DNA of 6,602 nucleotides from CAYPEL01 sp964409635 (GTDB lineage: Bacteria; Pseudomonadota; Gammaproteobacteria; DSM-19610): the NCBI GenBank assembly GCA_964409635.1, contig CAYPEL010000148.1, forward strand, positions 1 through 6,602, read 5' to 3'. The notes below the pieces were generated by a model. It saw only the letters and a list, made by a program, of their open reading frames with translations. It did not search any database and was not told the DNA's origin. The position numbers and the translations under genes were made by a program. This document shows, in pieces, positions 1-5,186 of the stretch (positions are counted from its first letter, which is position 1; every line of letters starts with the position of its first letter).

Positions 1-304
1 CACCGGTATCGCTGGCATCGCTGGTGCATGGGGCTCTGTCAATAATGGCAACAAAGTCGCAAATGCGGGTGCGGGTGGCTCTGGTGGTGCGGGTGGTTCA
101 GGCGGTAATGGTGGCGCTGGTGGAACTGGCGGAAATGGGGGTGCCGGTCATGGCGGTAACTTGACAACTGGTACTGTGAACATGACGACTGCAGCAGGCA
201 CATTTGGCGGTATTGCCAACATCAATGTCTCTTCAGGTCTCTATAACGCAACGCTAGGTGGTGTATCGATTGCAGCCCATTCAAACGTCAATATTGGCAA
301 TTAA
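1..304 (+). CDS. Secreted Gly/Asn-rich repeat protein, C-terminal part (5' end outside window)
   Basis: The reading frame is open from base 2 and ends at TAA 302-304, giving the last 100 residues of a protein that starts upstream of the window. Residues 1-55 of the visible part are Gly/Ala/Asn/Ser low complexity with GG every two or three residues. The last 40 residues are more ordered (TTAAGTFGGIANIN, then GLYNATLGGVS, ending SNVNIGN). This C-terminal block matches the end of the complete protein encoded at 351-1652: by hand count 29 of 38 aligned residues are identical, so the two genes are tandem paralogues. Only 46 bases separate them and no terminator lies between, so they are probably cotranscribed. 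The likely role, by association with the C39 peptidase and FapF-like barrel downstream, is an exported fibre or matrix subunit. No signal peptide can be checked because the start is missing. Confidence 0.85.
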   Translation, partial: TGIAGIAGAWGSVNNGNKVANAGAGGSGGAGGSGGNGGAGGTGGNGGAGHGGNLTTGTVNMTTAAGTFGGIANINVSSGLYNATLGGVSIAAHSNVNIGN

Positions 305-320
305 TCGGGTACACAACTAC

Positions 321-342
321 TTATCTATTTAAGATAAAGGAG
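321..342 (+). promoter_or_regulatory. Small hairpin abutting a strong Shine-Dalgarno site
   Basis: TTATCT (321-326) and AGATAA (332-337) form a 6-bp inverted repeat with a 5-base loop. The stem runs directly into AAGGAG (337-342), which lies 8 bases before the ATG at 351. The Shine-Dalgarno site is near-ideal and fixes the start of the Gly-rich gene. The hairpin is AT-rich and weak, so any effect on translation or mRNA stability is a guess. No convincing promoter is seen in 305-350, which suggests read-through from the upstream paralogue. Confidence 0.45.
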
Positions 343-350
343 ACATTAAG

Positions 351-1652
351 ATGCATAAACTAACATTACTCAGCTCAGCCTTGCTGTTCATCATGGCATC
401 AGCTGTTAATGCAAATCCGATCAACAAATTTACTTTTGATGGGACTTCAGATAACGCTGTTACTTCAGATGCCACGGCAAATGCAAATGGCGGTAATAGC
501 CAGGACGGTGGCAATGCTAATGGTGGTATGGCTGATGGCGGCGGCAGTGGTAATTCCAACAATAACAATGCCACCGACCAGACCAATATTGACGATGGCG
601 TCAATGGTTCGGGTGGCTCAAACCAGGCAAATCTCAATGATACCAATCAGACGGCCAACGCCACTGGCAATAATGTCAGCACAGGCGGTGAAGGTGGCTC
701 TGCCGGTAATTCGGTGGCCGGTGCAGGTGGTGAAGCTACGGCACTAAGTGAGTCGTTCAACTCTGTGACCGAAGTCATTTCCTTCCAGACATTGGATGCG
801 CAAGTAACCGGCTCTTCCATCGACATTACTGGTGGCCTTGGCAGTAACGGTGCTCTTGCCGGAAATGGCGGCAACGGTGGCGACGCCAATGCATCCAACG
901 GCGCCAACGGTGGCCTGGGCGGCGTCATTGAAGTTTCTGGAGACGCACATGGCGACGACGGTGGCGCTGGCGACGGTGGCAACGCAACCGGCAACGGCAA
1001 CGCATACGGTGGTATGGGCGGCAACGGTGGCGCGGTCAGTATTGCTGACGGAAATGCCAACGGTGGCGGCCTGAATGCTGGTGGTGCTGGTGGCAACACC
1101 CTCGGAGCGGGCAATGCTAACGGTGGCGCCGGTGGTGCTGCAGACAGTAGCGCAGGACCCGCCACGGCCGATGCTAGCGGTGGAGCTACTGACAATGGCA
1201 GCAACCTGGCCTCAGGTGGCGATGCCGGAATCGGTGGTGATGGCGGTAACACCGATCATGGAGGCAATCTGGCCAATGCTGGCGCCGGCGGTAATGGCGG
1301 CGATACCAATAACGGCCACAACAATGCTAATGGTGACGGTGGTGATGGCGCAACTGGAGGTACAGTTGGCAACGGCACCAACATGGCTAGTGGTGGCGCT
1401 GGCGGTGCTGGCGGTGTCGGTGGCGAAGCAGGTGTCGGTGGCACCGGTGGTACCGGTGGCGCTGGTGGTGACGGCTTTTCTGGAGTACTGGAAACCAACA
1501 CTGCCAATGTGACAACAGCGGCTGGCGTTATGGGCGGTATAGCCAACCTCAACGCTTCTGCTGGTTTATACAACGGCACACTGGGCGGTGTCTCGGTCGC
1601 TGCGACCAGCAGCGTCAACATCGGTGCATTATCAGGTGGTGCTGCACCCTAG
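351..1652 (+). CDS. Secreted Gly/Asn/Ala/Asp-rich repeat protein, candidate exported fibre subunit
   Basis: This encodes 433 residues from an ATG with AAGGAG 8 bases upstream. Residues 1-21 are a Sec signal peptide (Lys3, hydrophobic core, cleavage probably after SAVNA). Residues 35-130 are Asn/Gly/Ser/Asp-rich. Residues 131-161 form a more ordered segment with QTLDAQVTGSS (146-156). Residues 162-375 are low complexity with GG pairs and a degenerate unit of about 20 residues. Residues 380-426 are the conserved C-terminal block shared with the upstream gene. Gly is about 29% by hand count. The mature protein has no Cys, no Arg and only one Lys (Lys26), so it is strongly acidic. It lacks the C-terminal CxxC known in FapB/FapC, and it lacks curlin or regular RTX nonapeptide repeats. 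Context suggests a subunit exported by the FapF-like barrel; this is an inference. A PGRS-like or structural matrix protein unrelated to Fap is the main alternative. Confidence 0.88.
   Translation: MHKLTLLSSALLFIMASAVNANPINKFTFDGTSDNAVTSDATANANGGNSQDGGNANGGMADGGGSGNSNNNNATDQTNIDDGVNGSGGSNQANLNDTNQTANATGNNVSTGGEGGSAGNSVAGAGGEATALSESFNSVTEVISFQTLDAQVTGSSIDITGGLGSNGALAGNGGNGGDANASNGANGGLGGVIEVSGDAHGDDGGAGDGGNATGNGNAYGGMGGNGGAVSIADGNANGGGLNAGGAGGNTLGAGNANGGAGGAADSSAGPATADASGGATDNGSNLASGGDAGIGGDGGNTDHGGNLANAGAGGNGGDTNNGHNNANGDGGDGATGGTVGNGTNMASGGAGGAGGVGGEAGVGGTGGTGGAGGDGFSGVLETNTANVTTAAGVMGGIANLNASAGLYNGTLGGVSVAATSSVNIGALSGGAAP
1191..1430 (+). repeat. Degenerate tandem repeat of about 20 residues within the Gly-rich gene
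   Basis: In protein terms, four successive copies can be lined up, starting at residues 281 (DNGSNLASGG), 302 (DHGGNLANAG), 320 (NNGHNNANGDGG) and 340 (GNGTNMASGG). The spacings are 21, 18 and 20 residues. The shared pattern is x-N/H-G-x-N-x-A-S/N-x-G followed by a run of GG pairs. The upstream paralogue has one matching copy (NNGNKVANAGAGG, bases 41-79). The DNA copies have diverged, so this is an old protein-level repeat and not a recent slippage array. Confidence 0.6.
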
Positions 1653-1669
1653 CCTTAGGAGATCGGAAG

Positions 1670-1700
1670 CCGGCGGGAATTATTCCCGCCGGTCTCTCTT
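1670..1700 (+). terminator. Intrinsic terminator after the Gly-rich gene
   Basis: CCGGCGGGAA (1670-1679) and TTCCCGCCGG (1683-1692) pair perfectly over 10 bp around a 3-base loop, followed by TCTCTCTT. The stem is GC-rich and starts 18 bases after the stop codon. The tail is a mixed T/C run rather than a clean T run, so termination may be partial. That would give much more mRNA for the Gly-rich proteins than for the downstream peptidase and accessory genes. Confidence 0.8.
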
Positions 1701-1766
1701 CATACGCAAGAAATCCACCACACCAGGACTATAAAAAACCAGCAAAATAGCCGGGGGAAATAACTC

Positions 1767-2141
1767 ATGAAAATCAGCTATTGGAAAACCACTACCACGC
1801 TTGGCATCGCCAGTTTACTGCTATTTACCACAGGTATATCAGCAGCAGATAATAACGGCGATTCGGCTCAAGCATTCGATAACCTGACCAATCTGCAATC
1901 AGCCGATCTGGTTGGCGCACGCGGCCGGACAGGTGAAACCATTATTACCGTTCAAAGCAACCAGGATCTCAAAGCCAATATTACCGGCAGTTCATTTGAA
2001 GTCGGTACAATTAACAGCGGTGGCGTTAGCTTCAGCGAAGGTGCGTTGGGGAATTTTAGCGGTGTCGGTTTATTTAATGTTGTAACCGGAAACAACAATG
2101 CTGTGAATACATCCATAGGTATTACGGTAAACTTGCAATAA
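1767..2141 (+). CDS. Small secreted protein with an RG-containing leader-like motif and a C-terminal Fap-like repeat
   Basis: This encodes 124 residues. A purine-rich GGGGGAAA (1753-1760) precedes the ATG by 6 bases. Residues 1-26 are a clear Sec signal peptide (Lys2, Lys7, hydrophobic LGIASLLLF, cleavage near GISA/ADNN). Residues 43-53 read LQSADLVGARG, which resembles the LSxxELxxIxGG leader end recognised by C39 peptidases. Residues 66-76 read QDLKANITGSS, closely like QTLDAQVTGSS in the large Gly-rich protein. The end (about 97-124, FSGVGLFNVVTGNNNAVNTS followed by IGITVNLQ) is Gly/Asn-rich and beta-prone. I do not recognise a named family. A minor fibre subunit or nucleator, comparable in role to FapB, fits the context but is inferred. 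It has no Cys. It lies after the terminator and 80 bases before the peptidase gene. Confidence 0.85.
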   Translation: MKISYWKTTTTLGIASLLLFTTGISAADNNGDSAQAFDNLTNLQSADLVGARGRTGETIITVQSNQDLKANITGSSFEVGTINSGGVSFSEGALGNFSGVGLFNVVTGNNNAVNTSIGITVNLQ

Positions 2142-2164
2142 ACCTGACACACGTGTGGCTTGTA

Positions 2165-2200
2165 CTTGCCCTGGTATAAAAACGAATCATCACGGGCAAG
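2165..2200 (+). promoter_or_regulatory. Inverted repeat enclosing a possible extended -10 promoter
   Basis: CTTGCCC (2165-2171) and GGGCAAG (2194-2200) are a perfect 7-bp inverted repeat separated by 22 bases. Allowing a bulged C2193 and one G-U pair, the RNA stem could extend by four more pairs. Inside the loop, TGGTATAAA (2172-2180) fits an extended -10 element (TGn plus TATAAA), with no good -35 in front. The element lies 22-57 bases before the peptidase ATG. It could be a promoter with an overlapping operator, or an mRNA processing or attenuation hairpin; it has no T run, so it is not a standard terminator. Confidence 0.35.
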
Positions 2201-2221
2201 ATAGAATAATAGGTTAATACC

Positions 2222-2965
2222 ATGCATTCAATAAAAAATATAATTACAATCAGCAATAGAGTACAGACCTTAAATCTTTTTATATCCACCCTGCTGCTGC
2301 TTTTTTGCACCTCATCGTTCGCTGGATCAATAAGCATTCCCGGCCTGACGGGGAGCGCAACTTTTCAAGTCGATGTCCCCAGTAAAAAAGAACTACGCCA
2401 GCAGACAGTGATCAGACAACAACACGATTTCAGCTGTGGCTCTGCGGCTGTCGCTACACTATTAACCTACCATTACGACATGCCGACACCTGAAAAAAGG
2501 GTTTTTGAGGCGATGTTTAAGGCGGGCAACAAGGCAAAAATACAGACCCAGGGTTTTTCTATGCTCGACATGAAGCGCTACCTTGATTCGAGGAATTTCA
2601 ATGCCGGCGGCTTCCGTATGACGCTCGATCAGTTTATTAAGATTGGTGTGCCGGGCATCACACTCATTAACACCAAAGGATACAAACATTTTGTCGTCGT
2701 CAAAGGCATCGAAGGTGACCGGGTATTACTCGGCGATCCGGCGGCTGGCACGGTCGTTGTCTCAAGAGAAACCTTTAAAGGCTTGTGGAATGGTGCGGTA
2801 CTTGCCGCGCGCAACCATATAAAAGTTGCCCGTTCACATTTCAATGACAAGAATGATTGGCATGCATGGCCTGGCTCACCCGTCTCAAACGGTGTAACAC
2901 CAGCGAGCACGGACAGTATTGCGCTGCCCCTGTCGATGCCCGGCACGATAGAAATTGCACGCTGA
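2222..2965 (+). CDS. Secreted C39-type cysteine peptidase, FapD-like
   Basis: This encodes 247 residues. A weak AGG (2211-2213) lies 8 bases before the ATG. Residues 1-34 form a long signal peptide (hydrophobic LFISTLLLLF, end SSFA/GS), placing the enzyme in the periplasm. The papain-like C39 fold is shown by RQQHDFSCGSAAVATLLTY with catalytic Cys72 and a likely oxyanion Gln66, GYKHFVVVKG with His156, and VLLGDPAAG with Asp172, giving an intact Cys-His-Asp triad. The motif GFSMLDMKRYL (111-121) is also typical of this stand-alone group. It is not fused to an ABC transporter, unlike bacteriocin exporters. Stand-alone periplasmic C39 proteins include FapD of the functional amyloid pathway, which is needed for subunit export. 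The gene partners here, a FapE-like and a FapF-like gene, support that role. Its substrate is unknown. The C-terminal 45 residues extend past the usual core. Confidence 0.92.
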   Translation: MHSIKNIITISNRVQTLNLFISTLLLLFCTSSFAGSISIPGLTGSATFQVDVPSKKELRQQTVIRQQHDFSCGSAAVATLLTYHYDMPTPEKRVFEAMFKAGNKAKIQTQGFSMLDMKRYLDSRNFNAGGFRMTLDQFIKIGVPGITLINTKGYKHFVVVKGIEGDRVLLGDPAAGTVVVSRETFKGLWNGAVLAARNHIKVARSHFNDKNDWHAWPGSPVSNGVTPASTDSIALPLSMPGTIEIAR

Positions 2966-3663
2966 TGCATAACTACAAATACCACAGCTTCTCCAGCTCC
3001 GTCGCTTTGTTGATATTCGTGCTAACCGGCCTGAATCCACTCTTGGCCTATAGCCGTGATTCAGTGATGCGTCTGGATAATAATCAGTTCGCCGACCCGG
3101 CAGCCGCTTTCGAAGAATTCAGCCTCGTGGATGAAGCAGAAATGAGCACAATGCGTGGCGGGTTACAGTTAGGCAGCCTGAATATAGAATTCGGTGTGAA
3201 CCTTAGAACTCTAATCAATGGTGTCGTCCAATTAGAATCAGTCTACCGATTGACAGACGCGGGGTTCACCCAACAAGTTATATCAACAGAAAATCTCATG
3301 GGGCCTGCTGCTGCTGGCAATGATACACTCAGTGCCCCTACCGGACGCCGCACACTTTCACTAGGCGATGGTATAGGACAGTCGATAACTGATGTTTCGA
3401 CCGGAAACCTGGATCTGGCAGGTTTGAGTGATGCAACCGGTGTTATCGTTACAGATGCCCAGGGCAAAACTACAATAGCCCTCCACCAGGTAACACGTCA
3501 AAGAATTATCGGCGTGCTTGTGACGGATGCCAGCAATCAAAATATTGAATTCGATCTGGATGTCGATGTCACTATTAGCAACTATAGCCAGATCCGGAGT
3601 CAGGTTCTGGACGCACGCCGCACAGGAATCCTGTCCCGTGCAGTTGACCGCAACCTGCGCTGA
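2965..3663 (+). CDS. Secreted FapE-like accessory protein with a double-glycine-type motif
   Basis: This encodes 232 residues from the ATG at 2965, which shares its A with the TGA of the peptidase gene (TGATG). No separate Shine-Dalgarno is obvious, so translation is probably coupled. An upstream in-frame ATG at 2857 is rejected because it lies inside the peptidase gene and would bury the signal peptide. Residues 1-29 are a signal peptide (SSVALLIFVLTGLNPLLAYS). Residues 54-66 read LVDEAEMSTMRGG, a double-glycine leader-like end. The part after it (LQLGSLNIEFGVNLRTLING and onward) is predicted beta-rich, and the C-terminal region (about 170-232) has alternating hydrophobic stretches ending in a basic helix-like tail (ARRTGILSRAVDRNLR). 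It has no Cys. Position directly after a C39 peptidase matches FapE in the Fap operon. The family assignment rests on context and general appearance, not on a firm motif. Confidence 0.82.
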   Translation: MHNYKYHSFSSSVALLIFVLTGLNPLLAYSRDSVMRLDNNQFADPAAAFEEFSLVDEAEMSTMRGGLQLGSLNIEFGVNLRTLINGVVQLESVYRLTDAGFTQQVISTENLMGPAAAGNDTLSAPTGRRTLSLGDGIGQSITDVSTGNLDLAGLSDATGVIVTDAQGKTTIALHQVTRQRIIGVLVTDASNQNIEFDLDVDVTISNYSQIRSQVLDARRTGILSRAVDRNLR

Positions 3664-3741
3664 TAAATCGTATAAGTTTAACCTCGGGAAGCTCTGATTT
3701 ATTCGTGTATCTCGTTCTTGTGAATGATGCAAATATGGTTA

Positions 3742-3793
3742 GAGCGGTTTTAACCGCGATAGCTGTACCGCCCATCGCGGCTAAAACCGCTCC
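3742..3793. repeat. REP-type palindrome between convergent genes, likely also a bidirectional terminator
   Basis: GAGCGGTTTTA (3742-3752) pairs with TAAAACCGCTC (3782-3792). After one mismatch (A3753/C3781), CCGCGAT (3754-3760) pairs with ATCGCGG (3774-3780), leaving a 13-base loop. Read on the - strand the right side gives GTAGGAGCGGTTTTAGCCGCGA, the core of REP/REPIN elements widespread in Pseudomonas and related gammaproteobacteria. The left flank (GGTTAGAGCGG) is a decayed version. It lies in the 151-base gap where the two transcription units meet, so the hairpin probably ends or protects both mRNAs. The RAYT transposase that spreads such repeats is not in the window. Confidence 0.8.
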
Positions 3794-3814
3794 TACAAGC
3801 TCTCGCGAATAAAT

Positions 3815-5098
3815 TTAGAAAAGATCGAACCTGTAAGGTATACGAACGGTGATTTGCGAATCCGGCGCGTCATCTGTTGCCCCAATTTCCAGATTTATAT
3901 TAACACCCAGCCGCTTGGTGAACTGATAACCATAACCTACCAGTAGTGCCCCCACATCAAGATCAGACGATTTCACCTTTACGCCATTGATGGTGCTTTG
4001 TGTGCTGGCAATAAAATCATGCTTATAACCCAACGTCAAGGACAGGTGCTCATTAACAGAATAGGCCAAACCGAAGCTGACACGGATGGTATCTCCAGGA
4101 TCAACCTTGCCGACCTCACTGCCCGCGATGTTTTTGTTAATATCATCTTCAAGATTAAACAAGTATCCAAAATTGGCGAACAATACAGCGGGATCTGTCG
4201 GGTAAAGAATGGTTATACTAGGTTCGATGGCGTGGAAACCTGAACCGGTTGGTAATTCTTTTTCGATACCATCAATATCCCTGCTGATATCAAATGGGCC
4301 TTCCCCGCTCCTGGATTTGTAGCGCAAATTACCAATAAAGTACGGCCAACCCTTCAAACCCTGATTAAGCTGATAGTGCAATGCAAACTCTGCATCACCA
4401 AGTCCCGACCCAGTCTGACCACGTTCTATAGCGGGCGGATTATCCTGGCCCGCGATCGGGATTGTCCCAGTCTCGTCATCATCGCGCCAGATGTACGGGA
4501 CTTTTGCTTCCAGTTCAATGCGGTTGGTAAGCCCGTAGCGTGCTGTCAATGACGTCGAGAAAAACTCGCGATCCACATTCTCTGCTTCAAATGGCCCAAC
4601 CAGAATAAAATTATCTATTTCCACACCACGAAAAGTCAAGCGGTTAACTTGTGACTTTGAAAACTGGAAACCCGGTTCTACGATCAACTTGCCCGCCTGG
4701 GTCAGCACACCCCGAACCTCATCTGGCAGTGACATCAAGCTGCCTTTGGATTCACGCTTGCCGGTTGGTGCTTGTCCCACAGGTGATTGACCGGTTGCAC
4801 GCCAGCTTTCCATACGGGACGGAGAAAGGGATTCAACATCGGCTTGTGCCGGCGCTGATTGTTCAGTTTCTTCTACAACAGCTTCGGACGTACTTGGTAT
4901 AACCGTTGATTTATTGCGCACCTGCTCGCGTAATCTTTGCAATTCCAGCCTTTGCTCGCCGAGCATTCTTTCCTGCTCAGTGATAGCTCGCTCTAATTCA
5001 TTCAGCTTTAAATTGACAGGTTCCCCTGCATAAAGACCGGTTGTAAAAGACAACAGGGCCAATGTTACTGCACTTCTTTTAAAGGGTGATATTTTCAT
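3815..5098 (-). CDS. Outer-membrane beta-barrel with N-terminal coiled coil, FapF-like exporter
   Basis: This encodes 427 residues from the ATG at 5098. An ATG three codons earlier (5107) exists but sits one base from the AGAGG (5109-5113), whereas the chosen start is 10 bases away and begins a typical signal peptide (MKISPFKRSAVTLALLSFTT, cleavage near LYA/GEP). Numbering from the chosen start, residues about 30-62 are a charged heptad-like helix (LNELERAITEQERMLGEQRL and on), predicted to form a coiled coil. Residues about 65-125 are a Pro/Ser/Glu-rich linker. From LPDEVRGVLTQAGKLIVEPG to the end the chain alternates polar and hydrophobic residues in amphipathic strands, and it ends YRFDLF with a terminal Phe, the usual BAM signal. 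FapF, which exports Fap amyloid subunits, has the same order of coiled coil, linker and 12-stranded barrel and a similar length. Other barrels of the phenol-degradation-type superfamily are the alternative, but they usually lack the coiled coil. Confidence 0.88.
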   Translation of the reverse strand: MKISPFKRSAVTLALLSFTTGLYAGEPVNLKLNELERAITEQERMLGEQRLELQRLREQVRNKSTVIPSTSEAVVEETEQSAPAQADVESLSPSRMESWRATGQSPVGQAPTGKRESKGSLMSLPDEVRGVLTQAGKLIVEPGFQFSKSQVNRLTFRGVEIDNFILVGPFEAENVDREFFSTSLTARYGLTNRIELEAKVPYIWRDDDETGTIPIAGQDNPPAIERGQTGSGLGDAEFALHYQLNQGLKGWPYFIGNLRYKSRSGEGPFDISRDIDGIEKELPTGSGFHAIEPSITILYPTDPAVLFANFGYLFNLEDDINKNIAGSEVGKVDPGDTIRVSFGLAYSVNEHLSLTLGYKHDFIASTQSTINGVKVKSSDLDVGALLVGYGYQFTKRLGVNINLEIGATDDAPDSQITVRIPYRFDLF

Positions 5099-5186
5099 GA
5101 TACCCATACCTCTTCTGGTGCTTATTTTAGTTTAAATTTATTTCCCTATGTGGATAGATAAATAGCATTATTTATTCAAAATAAAA
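5099..5186 (-). promoter_or_regulatory. AT-rich spacer upstream of the FapF-like gene with Shine-Dalgarno and palindrome
   Basis: Read on the - strand, AGAAGAGG (5109-5116) is the Shine-Dalgarno site of the barrel gene. ATAAATA (5158-5164) and TATTTAT (5169-5175) form a 7-bp palindrome with a 4-base loop, which could be an operator or a weak hairpin after the regulator gene. A poor sigma70-like pair can be read on the - strand (TTGAAT, 17 bases, TATCCA), but it is not convincing. No GG-N10-GC sigma54 core is visible. The spacer is short enough that the barrel may simply be cotranscribed with the regulator. Confidence 0.35.

Noticed and set aside
1..1500. CRISPR-like or microsatellite array suggested by repeated GGTGGC words
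   Set aside because: The repeats are in-frame Gly/Asn codons with no constant repeat-spacer length.
647..1621. Long open frames on the - strand and in other + frames across the Gly-rich gene
   Set aside because: They are Pro/Ala-rich or Val/Ala/Met-rich shadows created by the GGN codon bias of the real gene, with no ribosome sites or recognisable domains.
351..1652. Curli (CsgA), RTX toxin or mycobacterial PE_PGRS identity for the Gly-rich protein
   Set aside because: There is no S-x5-QxGxNxA curlin repeat, no regular GGxGxDxUx nonapeptide and no PE domain; the resemblance is only of composition.
1729..1735. CTATAAA before the 1767 gene as a -10 promoter element
   Set aside because: There is no -35 at a suitable distance and no TGn extension, so the match alone is too weak.
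2157..2170. sigma54-like sequence GTGGCTTGTACTTGCC upstream of the peptidase gene
   Set aside because: Only 9 bases separate GG and GC where 10 are required, and the AC after TGGC is missing.
2941..2960. sigma54-like CGGCACGATAGAAATTGCAC before the FapE-like gene
   Set aside because: GG and GC are 13 bases apart instead of 10, and the sequence lies inside the peptidase coding region.
2857..2964. Upstream in-frame ATG extending the FapE-like protein by 36 residues
   Set aside because: It would overlap the peptidase gene by over 100 bases and place the hydrophobic signal peptide internally; the TGATG start fits better.
3689..3803. AAGCTCT direct repeats as a target-site duplication of a REP insertion
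   Set aside because: A 7-base match in a 150-base gap is expected by chance, and REP elements usually do not leave such duplications.
5099..5107. ATG at 5107 as start of the barrel protein
   Set aside because: The Shine-Dalgarno would be one base from the start codon; the ATG at 5098 has workable spacing and starts a standard signal peptide.
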